From contig OU612072.1 of assembly GCA_914767715.1 (NCBI GenBank), positions 13,082,001 through 13,146,000 on the forward strand: DNA of 64,000 bases, written 5' to 3'. Positions 24,345 to 35,765 of the stretch are shown in pieces. The notes beneath the pieces are model-generated. The model made no database searches. It was not told the origin of the DNA and worked only from the letters and a program-made list of their open reading frames with translations. Positions within the stretch are counted from its first letter, which is position 1; the number at the start of each line of letters is the position of its first letter. Origin of the DNA: Membranipora membranacea (taxonomy: Eukaryota > Bryozoa > Gymnolaemata > Cheilostomatida > Membraniporidae). The translations under genes and the position numbers were made by a program.

Positions 24345-24556
24345 GTATGGGTGATGTATTAATGCTTATTGATGATAATGTGTGCTGAGGCTAGTGGAGG
24401 CTCTCTCGCATCTCTGACTTGATTCCTAGCCCTGCTGGGCTCGTCAGGCAAGTCAAGCTCAGAGTCGGTGCCTTCTCCACTGGTGCTAACTCGGTGTAAA
24501 CATCATACCTTGAGCGACCAATACATAAACTGGTGCTATTGATATCAAATGCTAAG
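24345..24556 (+). pseudogene. BEL/Pao pol C-terminal fragment, unit B
   Basis: Reads MLIDDNV, then LSRISDLIPSPAGLVRQVK and LERP-HKLVLL with stops between. Same domain as the other copies; the downstream LTR start is cut off at the B/C junction. Confidence 0.7.
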
Positions 24557-24780
24557 CAGTAGATACCGAATGTGACGCTTACCCAAGGGTGATTTCCTTG
24601 CATACCATAATCATGTATTATATTATGTATTATTGGGTTGTTTGTATTGTAAGTATTAACCATGTTCTCTGCAGTGAAAATTACCCAAAAAACTATGGTG
24701 TGCTGTGTTTCTCTGTTTTGAAATGACAGTTGTGGATCTGCCTTAGAATCTCAGATTATTTCCGGATCTCAAGTTTTAGT

Positions 24781-25322
24781 TCACATGCTGTCTCGAGGCC
24801 TGGCTTGAGTTTTATCAGTCAATAGCATCAGGAAATGAAATGAACTGCTGGGTCGATGCTGTTAAGGATTCAATTTAATCAGGTAATACAATCTCATTAT
24901 TAAACAAAAATTCCGGGTCATGTTATTCAACAACAAATTAATTAGTTAACAAAATCTACTAATGAAATACAATGCTGGGTTATGTTAGACCGATCAGATG
25001 ATCAGTGTTTCAGTTTCACATTAAACTGATGTACACTAACTGATCCGAACTTTAGCACATGGCTTGTTGTCTGTGTCTAAATCAACAATTTTCAGACCAG
25101 AGTAGCTCTATGACTGGCATGCTCAGAATCTTGATAGAGTATTTGGCCAAGAAAGAAGTTATTTGAGATGTACATCTGCCATTATATTAGGGAATTTTCG
25201 CTAACTGACACTTATGTGAAAATCAATAGCATATTTTTGGTGAATCTCAATTAGTCATTACTATAATTATAGCTATCTCCAAGACAACCGATATCAAAAG
25301 CATTTTGGGTTCACTCATTTCA
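24781..25322 (-). repeat. Downstream arm of unit C (short)
   Basis: Only about 540 bp of the downstream arm remains, from CACATGCTGTCTCG (matching 47,866 in unit E) to the poly(A) signal of gene C. Confidence 0.7.
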
Positions 25323-25375
25323 TTTATTTAACACAAAGAGAACGGGTTACAGAACTATTTGTTCCACTGTGTTGC

Positions 25376-26197
25376 TTAATATTCAGAGCACCCACAGTAT
25401 CGAAGTCTGCCAGCTGACTCTGCTCGGCAATGCCCTGCATCACAGAATTCTGTACATTCAAGTCTCGCTCCATTATACTGTCTACCAAGGTTTTGGCATC
25501 TGTTACGCTCTTTCTGATATGCTTCCTCGGATTCGTAAGTGCTTCCTGAAAAATCGAACGAATACCATAAGATATTTTCCATTCCACTCAATTCCTTCAA
25601 GTGTTTTCTTTCAACCTATATTTGCAAATAACCATACGCTTTTGTTTAAAGCAAGCAGATAATAAACACATATAACATTGTTTAATATTCACATAGCCAT
25701 ATTGTCCATCATTTGAATAAAACAAACAGTTATCTGATCAATATGTGATTCTGTGATGACGTATACATCTATTAAAACTACAAAATCTCAAGTTGTTAAC
25801 GTTCTGTCATTCAAAGAAGAAGGGGCTAGCAAGCTAGCTAACAAAAATAAATTTGATGAATACGTAACTCATTTCATGGCCGTCTTTGACATACAGCACT
25901 GACACTGACAGTTAAAGAATGATCAATGGGGAGAGGTTATTGCTCTTAGAAGTTAAAGTTAAAAGTAGAACCCGAGTAATTAGCAGACTGTGTCAAGGCT
26001 CGATCTCAGACGTCATTGCAAGAAAAAAAACAGGCAACTCAACATCATTTCTTAGAAAAAAGTATTTCTTTATTTGTTTTAGTGTTGTCTCATCAGTTTC
26101 TGTAGTAAGGAGAGAAATTTGGTTAGTTTTAAATCTCACCTTGGGCAACAGCGCAGAACACCGCAACAAACATGCATATCATAATAGTGCTCTTCAT
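25376..26197 (-). CDS. Six-cysteine secreted peptide, copy C
   Basis: Coding exons are 26,140-26,197 (exon 2 begins at 26,212) and 25,376-25,545. The signal peptide has two changes from the common form (I6M and V12A). The mature part equals copy A except Gly45 for Arg45. AATAAA is at 25,323-25,328. The odd point is exon 1: the donor that reads GAG/GTGAGT in the five other copies is GAG/ATGAGT here (26,705-26,706 on the plus strand), which should block normal removal of the first intron. The protein-coding exons are undamaged, so this may be a recent regulatory loss or a copy using another donor. Confidence 0.65.
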
Positions 26198-26782
26198 TAT
26201 TTGTTTTCTTCTCTGTAAATAAAGAAAATTTGACACTGGCGACTTAACAAGTTACAAGAATTTGTCTAATGAAACTACAAAAAGGGATGCAATCATTTAT
26301 AGACAGCGTTATGAGTTCTACTACGATGCATCCGATCCTGATCTTACAAATGAGCGTTGAGTGAACTGGAAAATCAAGGCAAGACTTACAATCTTGGTCA
26401 GTCATATTATGGAACATTTTTGTGCTTCTGATTTGGTAAAACCTGTTAAATCCCTGATATAAATCGAATCAAGCGCCACAAGTTGTGTAGTAATGAACCC
26501 GTCTGATCAAATTAAAATAGCATAGTATGAATTTAGAAAGCAATATTAACAATTCACGGCCAACACAATACATCGAATAGCCAACAAATAATTCCGATAG
26601 GGAGCAGTTTACGACTGTGAATGCTGGTGGTGAGTTAGCCATTAAAATAATGTCATTCAAAAAAAGTTGTTCAACTCAAGTAGTTTTGACAGATACATTG
26701 ACTCATCTCTCTTCTGTTCTCTGTTAAATGTGCAACTATGCAGTTTGAAGGAAAGACAAGTGAACACTGAAGCTTTCCAGAT

Positions 26783-26790
26783 CTTATATA
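26783..26790 (-). promoter_or_regulatory. TATA box of copy C
   Basis: TATATAAG on the minus strand, unchanged despite the damaged exon 1 donor 77 bp away. Confidence 0.65.
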
Positions 26791-27141
26791 CCAGTTGATT
26801 CATTGAACGCTTCAAATGAAGACAGCTCACTGCAAGCTGTATTGTCAAGTCAAAGCAATAGTAAGCGATAAAAGGGTAGCCTGCTGGCGCCCTCAGTCAT
26901 TGTTACAAATCTAACTGATAATTGATGAATAAAAGTAAATGTATCATGACTCGATAACGTCATTAACATTGAGCGAAAACAAGCGTGAATTGACTTTGAT
27001 CAAATTGGATGGCTAGGCATATATTAAAAATCTGATATTAAGATTGTTTGTCTTAAAAGTTCAACTACCCTCAATTTTTTTTAATTTGAAAAATTGTAAG
27101 TGGTTTCATCAGCTTGAGTTATTCAACCTCACTTGGCCACT

Positions 27142-27356
27142 AAACAATGGACAATGATAAACTACATGTACCTGCATGGATTGTTTTAAATTTGATTGTG
27201 CATTTTAAACATTACCACGCAATGGGCATGAAAGCCATTTAAATATGATATATCATATTTAGTTGATTTTCATGCCCATTTTGTTGTGATGTTTAAAATG
27301 CAAAATCAAATTTAAAACAATCGATACTGGTTCATGTAGTTTATCATTGTTCATTG
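27142..27356. mobile_element. Palindromic foldback element, unit C
   Basis: Complete inverted arms around ATATGATATATCATAT, 352 bp before the TATA box. Confidence 0.75.
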
Positions 27357-29018
27357 TTAATTTGAGGGATTACTTATTGTATTGACAGAGTTCCATAATA
27401 TCTGTATAATATTGTTTAATGTAATATATCACTATATGAAACTGTTTGCTTCGTTGAGGGATGGAGTCACAATGGGATGAGTATACAACTAAACGGTTAT
27501 GACCCTTATTTGGACTGATTTCTGTGGTTTATTATTTATCTCTCGATTCTGTAGAAACATAATACACAACAATACCGAAGAGTCATCTTGGCCCTCACTA
27601 TTACTACAATAGTGCTAGCTGTGTGCTCTGCCCCTAATCAATAGCGACTACCTGTATTTCAATTGCATGCATTGGATTGAATTATCCCCTAAAATTCCTG
27701 TTCATGCTTGCTCCATAAATAAATTCCTTCAGGCTAAAAATGGGGAAAAAATGTCAAATAATCCACAGCTTAACAATGGCACATATTAATATCTGGTGAT
27801 GTCAGCTGTTCTTCTAGGCTTTTCACTGTCATCAGTATAGCTAAATTTCCCAATCCTAGTAATATCAGGGCTCAAACATCAAACCCCACCACTGAGCACC
27901 AAAGTTTTACAATGCCAAGACTGAGTTGTCTGCTAGAATTTCTCTTCCCGTTGTCAATCTCTTATTGCTGTCTGTCCTGTTCTCTTATGTACTTCTCAGT
28001 CTCAACCTGTTCCTTTCTCGCTGTTGCGAAAGTGTTCTCAACTCTTTAATTGTCGCAAAAAGATTGTTGACCTTAGATTTTAGTAGCCATGTTTCTGATA
28101 GGTCATCATTGTCCTAGCCTTATCAATTTGGCTGAGCTGGTACTGACTACCCTGTCTGTGTATTGAGTATCCCTGTAAACCTTACTTTTCAAGGTACAGA
28201 TTCACAAATTAACACATCTATGTCGCCTTGTCGAGGGTGACAGCTTACAACAGAATACCATTAACGGAGTGGTTATGAATCCACACAGCTCCGTTCCATT
28301 TTCACACTTCTGCAAGATCTAGCTATTCTACTAAAGACTCTCATGAAAACCTCAATTTCATACTCTGCTAATTGGTTATCAAATGAGGCAATAATAAACT
28401 GATCAATTTAAAGATTAAGATGATCTTAGTTAAAAGAAATGCGGCTAGATTAGCGATATATTGAATTACAAGACATTAGTTATGAGCACATGCCGTCAAA
28501 TGAGACTTGAGATGACCCTTGCTAGCCCAACACTACCTAAAAGATCCAGTTGAGTTACAGGGTGTCTCAATTGTGAAAATTTTCTAATTTTGCAAAAAAT
28601 ACAAAATCCAATTTTAGATAAAATATTTAACGGTTTTGTCGCAAAGATAGCGAGGAAAAGTGATGTTTAGAGACAAGCTAAGGCACAATAGACTCATCAG
28701 CTTACCTCAACGAGTCAGTGGTCCCTTCTCAGAAACAATTATCTTTGGCTTTGTTTTTAATAGATTGGTTCTTCTTTGAATGAGGGATTTCCCTCTATCA
28801 ATTAACCGTAGGTGATAGGGAAAGCAGGATTAAGACAGGAGATAAATCTAAACCTTTGAATAGACGTAGAATAATATCAGTTATATTCTAGAAGTGTCAC
28901 TCATCAATAAAGTTTTTATATGGCAGCCAGTTCCTCATATACAGACACATCGCACTAAAAAATCAAGATAATAAAAGAAAGGAAAAATCTGTGAATGAAT
29001 ATAATGGAAACGTTTAAT

Positions 29019-29501
29019 GTGTTTACGAAAGCAAAAAACAACCACTGTTCATATCAAAGCTGTGCGATTGCAATGAACAAAAATAGTACATTTTTTTCCC
29101 ACAAGGACATTCTCGAATGACGTAACCCAATTTAAAATCCAGGTTCTAGAAGGATCTACAGTATGTTATCTCCCTTGTCACGTGTTAACACTAAATTATC
29201 TTTGACTGCGCTACCATTGCCTCATACTAATTTTTGATAATGTCTAGTGGAAGTAGAGCAACGCCGTAAATGTTTTAGGTAGGCCAGGACTAGGCCTACT
29301 GTTATACTGTAAGTGCATCATCCTTTAATTGTGTGTCCGTTACAGGGGAGATAAAATAATGTAGTCTCTTCTAGAACCTGGATTTTTAAATTAGTTTATG
29401 TCATTCAATAATGTCCTTGAGCAAAAAAATTTACTTTTTTTGTTCATTGCAATGGCAAAGCTTTGATATGAACAGTGGTTGTTTTTTGCTTCCCTAGACA
29501 C
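29019..29501. mobile_element. Long-TIR MITE (~490 bp), unit C
   Basis: Ends GTGTTTACGAAAGC and CTTCCCTAGACAC; long inverted arms, no coding capacity. Confidence 0.65.
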
Positions 29502-29776
29502 TTTAAAACTGCATTGAGAAACAGTTGTATTGAAGATTCATGATTAAACAAAATAATCATTGCTCCATATTTTGTTCGAATCTCTATCAACATTAATTGT
29601 CTTTTGGTACTTCCAATCATTGATATTCGGGGCTCAAATGTCTTTCAACTCATAGACCTCGGAAATAAATAGGCAAAAGCGCTGACATTTGTACCTGTGA
29701 AAATTCTCACAAGTACACGTTAGCCTTTTGCCTATTGAGAGGGCGTGTCAATTTTTCCGTTAGCCATAGGGATATT

Positions 29777-30076
29777 CTAACCATGACCAATACCATTATG
29801 CCCTGACCTGCACACTTTGTACGAGTTTGTATTCTTGTAAATACAAAGAGGTTTACCTGCACTTGGCAAAATTAAATAATTGTATAGGGTAGTGAAGAGT
29901 ATGTTCTCCGCGACTCCTGTTCCACATAAACGGAATTTCATAAGAAATCCTCCGATGGGAACAGCCAGGAAGATTATCCATATGATTATATAATTTTGTT
30001 TTCCAAAATGGTGTGACACTTTTTGGCAGCTGTTTAGTTGGTTGAACAACGTCTCGTCTTTTGCCTGCAGCACCAT
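29777..30076 (-). other. Conserved 99-codon open frame, unit C; coding status unclear
   Basis: Minus-strand counterpart of 18,709-19,008, the same length, starting MVLQAKDETLFNQLNSCQK and sharing the hydrophobic core and the GHNGIGHG end. The overlapping frame with CQLSNTNGAAGKRR is also open here. Keeping the same length in two units that differ at many bases is mildly in favour of coding. Confidence 0.25.
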
Positions 30077-30552
30077 TAGTGTTTGATAATTGGCACTTTA
30101 AGCTACAACTTAGAATGTCCCAGGGATGAAGGAAATAAGGAAACATGTGAAACTACCTCTGTATGCAGCTAGAGTAACCTCATGGTGATCTTCATGCTTG
30201 ATTGTAGCAAAATATAAAAATGTCCATCGATTGAGTGGTTCATATTCTCTGTAAGCGTTGCTATGAATTAATCTGCACTTGATATATGAATAAAATTAAC
30301 AAAGAGATGAGAGATTTGATATCATTGTCATCGGAGTTTTGGTTTTCAATGTTGATTTACTGCAGCAAATCTGATTGTCGACCAGTGTGGGTAAGCGTTA
30401 AACTATACAGTAATTAGTTTCAGTTTAACAGGAAGAATGAGCTGCTGGTACCATCAACGATTGATTCAACATGATTGTTAAGTCTCCAACAAAATTTAAC
30501 GTTTTGAATTCAAATTACTCAATGACCTCATTATGATTTGGTTCATCTTAAT

Positions 30553-30683
30553 TTTGCACGCCATTATTTCTCAGCTTAAATAACTTCAGGACTCCAACAT
30601 CAAACCCAACCACCGTACAAAAAAATTTTTGCAATGTCAAGATTAAGTTGTCATCAGCTTTTTTACAATGCCCAGATTGCGGA
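30553..30683. repeat. Direct repeat, left copy, flanking a ~4-kb segment
   Basis: TTTTGCACGCCATTATTTCT and the following ~110 bp recur at 34,765-34,893 in the same orientation. The right copy is in its old context (matching the inverse of about 16,740-16,880), so this left copy looks like the duplicated one. Confidence 0.75.
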
Positions 30684-31409
30684 GAAAAATTGCAAGCGGA
30701 TTTTATTCAAGCTGAGAAAATGCAAGGTACCACTAGGTGCAGATGGTCAATTAAATCCATAAAGTTATTAATTAGTATTATGAAACATGATGATTTGGAC
30801 ATAAAGTTAAACCATACCGATGACCGCCCTGTTGACCAGAAAGGCGTATTAATTATAATTATGCAGGAGATTTTTTTTTGCACCGACAGAGAAAGGTAAT
30901 CCTCTCGCAAAACCCACAAGTAAGGGCATTTATGGGGTGTGGAAATGGAATTTTTTTTCACAAATGGGCTTGACAATTGGTAAAAACAAGAACAAAAACA
31001 AGAGCTAGCGAGGAGCAAAGGATGAAACTTAGGTCACAGAAAAACTTGGAAAAATTAGCTTGGGGTGAAAATTGTTTCAAATGAATTTTGCTGTCCATGA
31101 TGTTTACAGTTATGTTTCCATATGAAATTATTTGCTATGCTGCAGAGGCTAGACAGTACCCAGATGGAGAGCGGACAACTCCAACTAAAGGCTCAAATTT
31201 GAGCTCAAAAGTTAGTTTTATTGTTTTCCAATTTTCTCTCACTTTGATGATTAATATAGAAGTCTTTGTTTTCTTCTATTTGAATGCATTTCAATTCTAT
31301 ACTCGCTCACCTGCCTGAGAATGGAAACGTGAATACACTTTCACAGCTTTTGTTAAATAAGTTGATGCTATGAAGAACAAAATGCATTTATCTTTTGCAA
31401 AGAAGGTTT
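30684..31409. other. No gene recognised
   Basis: Unique sequence in this window. Short open stretches are present, but none has splice sites, a signal peptide or a motif that I trust. Confidence 0.4.
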
Positions 31410-31450
31410 TTTATTCTCTGTGAAAAAACAATAATAAATAAGTCACATTC

Positions 31451-31854
31451 TCACTTTCCTGGTACTCTGCAATATCCCCATGGGCTACACATTTGAGGTG
31501 CTGTGCAGTGGCTGAAAAGAACATCAAATGAGATGGAATTATACTGACATGGAAGAGCTGCGCCAAAATTCATGCGTGCGAATACTAAAGTTTTTAATCA
31601 ACCGAAGCACATCCTATTTACCTTGTGAATCTGTTATGGAAATCAAAAGAAGCTTCAATCATTTCGTGATTCAATTCAAATTCAATTAAAAAAATCATCA
31701 TTAGTATCAATGTAAAATTCAATTGGTCCTAGAAGCCGTTTACAATAAAGAATGTCAGTAAATAATGGACTTACTGATGGCCATCGCACTTTTTTGCCTC
31801 GGTGAATCCGGCTGCCATCAGGAGTACTGCAACTGTTGCGGCAATTATCTTCAT
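31451..31854 (-). CDS. Four-cysteine secreted peptide with amidation signal
   Basis: Coding exons are 31,775-31,854 (80 nt; exon 2 begins at 31,859 after ATTCACAG) and 31,451-31,511 (61 nt, after TTCTTTTCAG), joined in phase 2 across a 263-bp intron with donor GTAAGT. A noncoding exon 1 at about 32,364-32,417 ends in donor GTAAGT. The 46-residue precursor starts with signal MKIIAATVAVLLMAAGFTEA. The mature part has cysteines at 23, 29, 35 and 41, each spaced by exactly five residues, a His-rich first loop (DGHHH), a third loop SPWGY, and ends RVPGK. The terminal Gly-Lys is a classic signal for C-terminal amidation. AATAAA is at 31,410-31,415. It lies in the segment inserted between units C and D and is unrelated to their peptides. 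Role unknown: antimicrobial, toxin-like or signalling peptide are possible. Confidence 0.75.
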
Positions 31855-32185
31855 TTTTACTGTGAATATAAAATCAGACAACAGCATCATGATAGTTATT
31901 GTTTAGATGACTACCCTGCTCAGATGAAAATGTTGTAACACCACATCGACTAGCAGGAGTTTAACATGGTACTTAGTTCTACCTTAGAGGAATAGAGGAA
32001 TACAGCATTCACAGGAGTAAAGTTGGCCATATTTGCACCTTTGTTAGTGGACATTGATGCTAGCTCACATTGAGACAACCCAGAACTTGCAGAACTAAAC
32101 AGTAGTTACTGCTCATCACGCAACTGAGCAATTCACCATGGAGAAGACTAATAATTGTTTTGACCAATGATTTGATCGATCAATT

Positions 32186-32214
32186 GATTGATTGATTGAT
32201 TGATTTAATTCTGT
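32186..32214. repeat. (ATTG)n microsatellite
   Basis: About six ATTG units in the first intron of the four-cysteine gene. Confidence 0.85.
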
Positions 32215-32441
32215 CGCTAACATATAAGCCTGAGTTTAGTACAGTGTGTCAAAAAGTTTTCATGTGCATTAAAAACTGTCTTTGCCCTAGGCAAGTCTCA
32301 CTGTTAATGTTTTCGATCTTTTTCTCAATCGTACGCCATTATGTTTTTCACAAATCAACTTACCAGTGAGTGTGAGATACTTGTTGTAGACTTTACTTCG
32401 TGTTTCTTCTTCTCTGTGAGTACTTGTTACAGGACCTGCTG

Positions 32442-32448
32442 TTTTATA
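32442..32448 (-). promoter_or_regulatory. TATA box of the four-cysteine peptide gene
   Basis: TATAAAA on the minus strand, about 80 bp before the exon 1 donor, the same layout as the six-cysteine genes. Confidence 0.6.
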
Positions 32449-32517
32449 GTTAATCAGCAAGCAATTCTGAGGTTAATGTTGTTGTGCTTCAGTTGCTTGT
32501 TTTCACTTTTGGGTATA

Positions 32518-32552
32518 CCAGCACATCACCAGCACATCACCAGCACATCATC
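32518..32552. repeat. 11-bp tandem repeat
   Basis: CCAGCACATCA is repeated three times just upstream of the four-cysteine gene promoter. Confidence 0.8.
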
Positions 32553-32559
32553 AGCTAAA

Positions 32560-34555
32560 ATACCACTCTGATCTATGCCCAGATACAAGAGTGAGTTGTT
32601 GATCCGATCCAATACCACATTGACGTTAAAGAAGTTGCATACAATCGGATGTTGTGAGAGCCAGGTATTTCGTGGCGAAGTATCGTGGCTACTGATTCTG
32701 TAAACAGGATATAGAGAAACACATCCTGTCACTAAACTGCAAAATTCACAAGACCGATTTTTGCTATTGTGTGAAATTGAGCGCTTGATGTAAAGGTTTT
32801 TCCGCCAACACCTTTACACTGGCAACACCTCAGAATCAAAATACTTCCAAAGGGTGGCCTGAAATCCAGATTTTGAACTCTACAGCATTGAGGGATATGT
32901 TGCATTGTCTCTCAATCATTTTAAATCATCAGTATCTGTTTTGTGAGCTAGCACAGTAGCAGTAATTTCTATCAATAGATTCTGGAACCCAGAAAACCAG
33001 CAATTTTCTCCCTAGGTTTTTATTTTCAAATGTTTATTGACAAGCAATCTTCATCATTAAAATGATGTTCTTCCTATTGTGCCAAGATAAAACAAACATT
33101 AATAAATATGGAATAAATAAATAGCGAAGAAATATGGAAGATAGAGACTAACAATGAAAATGGTTATGTCTTAGACATGTAGTGCATTATTTGGGGGGTC
33201 AGGAGTGGTCGAAGGATTAGGGTGCGGACTCGTGTTCTGTTAGGTCCAAATACCATTCTCAGCACCGACGGTCATTCTTGATTTGGTTCTGACATGCCAT
33301 TCATCCTCAGCAGGTCCTTGCGGAGCAGGATTTAAATACGGGAGGTCCACTGTCTGTTTACACATCCCACATGCAGTAAAAATGATCCCCTCTGCAGCTC
33401 TTCGATAAAGTGTGCAATGGGTCCCAGTACCTGTACTGTATAGAGGATAACTCTCTCCTTAAAGAAGACTTTGACATAGCTTGATCGCCTTTGCTGAGTA
33501 AGGAAATAGAGATCATATCGCAATAATAAAACCTCAATGCTGACGGTGTGTTTTTAGCAGCTCATAACTGTAACTGCAACAAACAAAGATCCTAAGACTA
33601 CACAAATTGCATGCACTCTCTTGTACAAGGCAAGGATCAGAGTTCTTTTTCATCTGATATGATGCTGGTTTATACCGATGATGCAAATATGCAGCCAAAG
33701 CGGAGAAACTTTAACATCAAGTTGTGCTTTATGCAAGCTTTGAATTTTCTTCAAGGTTGTTTTCCGCTATGTGGTAACCTTGCACAAGCTGATTCTGAAC
33801 CCTGGTGTTAAAGATTCGCTGCTTGAGATGCATATTTGCATCATTGGTATCGACCAGCACCGAATTCCTCATAGATATCAAAGCTTCAGACAAACGGATG
33901 CTGTGAAATTCAGGTATTTTATAATGAATTGTCATGTGATTACCAGTTCTGTTAACAGGATATGGAGCAACACATCCTGTATCTCAACTGAAAAGTTTCC
34001 ACGACCGATTTTCGTTATTTAGTGAAAATAAACTTGATGTAAAGGTTTTTGCGTCAACACCTTTACACTGGCAACACCTCAAAATCAAAATACTTCCAAT
34101 AGGTGGCCCAAAATCCAGATTTTAAACTCCACTGCATTGATGGATATGTTGCACAGACTCTCGATCATTTTAAATCATCAGTATCTGTTTTGTGAGCTAG
34201 CACAGAAGCAGTAATTTCTATCAATAGATTCTAGAAGCCAGAAAACCAGCACTTATTTATTTTTCTCTGTACCGCTGGAGACAATTTTAGAAAAAGAAAT
34301 TGTTTTTAAACTTGCCTCAGTTTCTCTGTTTTTGCACTCGCATTTGACAAGCATTGTTTAGGGAGTCTGGAGTGGTCTGGAGGTGAAAAGTTTAGACTCG
34401 TGATCTGTTAGGTCCAAAATCAGTTCTCGGCACCGAAGGACATTCCTGATTTGGTATTGGTATGCCATTCATCCTCGCAAGGTCCTTGCTGTGCGGAACT
34501 AAAATAACGGAGGTCCAAGTCTATACACATCCCATATGCAGTAAAAATTAGAGAG
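32560..34555. repeat. Diverged ~1.25-kb tandem duplication upstream of the four-cysteine gene
   Basis: The stretch 32,750-33,005 (CACCTTTACACTGGCAACAC and so on) recurs at 34,001-34,250, and 33,190-33,380 recurs at 34,360-34,550, in the same order and orientation. The second parts contain a tRNA-like head (GAGTGGTCGAAGG, GGACTCGTG, AGGTCCAAAT) and may be SINEs. Between the copies (33,668-33,855) is an imperfect inverted repeat around GATGCAAATATGCA. No gene is seen here. Confidence 0.65.
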
Positions 34556-35589
34556 CAAGAGACTGTCGGCCTTTTAATTTGATCGCAGTGTTGATTGAAT
34601 TGTTTCCTAAAATAGGGTTCACAAATATGACCGGTTTATGCATGCAAGTAATTTACAGCACCCTGAAAATTGAGATGAAAATTTCATTTAGTCCAGCACA
34701 CCATGATACCTGGGACTTAACGTAATCAAATTGTAAAGAACTGATGACGTCAGCTCTTCTTCTTAATTTTGCACGCCATTATTTCTCAGCTTTAATAACT
34801 TCAGGACTCCAACATCAAACCCAACCACTGTACAAAAAAGTTTTTGCAATGTCCAGATTAAGTTGTCATCAGCTTTTTTACAATGCCCAGATTGCCCTGT
34901 TCCCTTTTATTTGTTGGTGCGAACGTTCAACTCAAAAAAATTATCTCAACTTGCTAAATACTGAAAAATTGTCTGAGCTTGTATTTACTAACTTCTCTGC
35001 GTATTTAATATCCCTGTTGGGGCAACATACTTCTTCAGCGTACAGTTTCAAAGATTGCCATATGAGAGGGGCATAAATCTGGATGACAGTTTATTAAGGA
35101 GTGCCAATGAAGGGATGTGTTGAACCCTCAAACAACGCAACTTTTTAAACATTGCAATAGTTCGAACCAACTAACGTCGAAAATGGTGCAAATGATACTT
35201 TGTTAAGTATTTTTCATGTCATTTCAATCATTTTTTTTTCACTTGCAAGGATCATGATAAAAATGGTCACCTCAGAATTCATCGCTGCTGTCGTAAACAA
35301 GATGTTTATCAAGACTTCGCACAAGTATGGCAGATATCTGCATACATATCAAGCTTGCAATATACCGTCATGTTTTATATAGGCTATGTGTAAAGTTGTC
35401 AATAGCTTTACACTTGTTGCGATACAAAAAATGGTAAAAAATGTTAAAGTATTCATTGATTAACCACTTCATCTCTTTGTGACACATCCTATGTCTACCG
35501 AATAACGAATTCCCAAAATGCAGTTTAATGGTTTTCAGATTGACTTTACGATAATATAACCTGGACAGTATACCATAGGAGTAGGAGTA
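34556..35589. other. Right part of the C/D centre
   Basis: Inverse of 16,046-17,100 in the A/B centre, including the right copy of the direct repeat (34,765-34,893). No gene is seen. Confidence 0.5.
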
Positions 35590-35765
35590 GGAGGTGGCTC
35601 AGTTGGTTAGAGCGCTGGACGCAAGTGTTGCAGGTTGTGGGTTCGAATCCCACTGCAGTCCATTTTATACTGGGGATTTGTTGGCCCCAAGGTGTGCTCC
35701 GACCTGCTATGGACAAGAGACTGGCGGAAGCGGGGAAAGTTGTCAAATATCTGTCTTCCAGTTAA
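35590..35765 (+). mobile_element. tRNA-headed SINE
   Basis: A box TGGCTCAGTTGG (35,595-35,606) and B box GGTTCGAATCC (35,640-35,650) head a body ending about 35,765. The acceptor stem does not pair and the anticodon stem is damaged, so this is a SINE or tRNA relic and not a tRNA gene. It lacks the insertion seen in the copy at 15,530-16,045. Confidence 0.65.

Larger units (their letters stand above)
23179..24780 (+). repeat. Downstream arm of unit B
   Basis: Homologous to the stretch after genes D and F, but with a ~260-bp deletion near 23,693 and loss of the start of the inverted-repeat element near 24,202. It carries the ~21-bp tandem repeat (23,798-23,860) and the BEL/Pao tail, and is joined directly to the arm of unit C at about 24,780. 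Confidence 0.75.
26791..30552 (-). repeat. Upstream arm of unit C
   Basis: Carries the palindromic element, the long-TIR element, a worn foldback (29,692-29,717) and the 99-codon open frame. It stops at about 30,552, before the KWLAV segment, where it meets the sequence of the C/D centre. Confidence 0.75.

Noticed and set aside
30648-30899. Frame beginning with CPDCGEKL, like a zinc ribbon
   Set aside because: Its first part overlaps the direct repeat at 30,553-30,683 and nothing zinc-finger-like follows.
35590-35665. A tRNA gene with good A and B boxes
   Set aside because: Acceptor and anticodon stems do not pair and a second copy is interrupted, so it is a SINE head.
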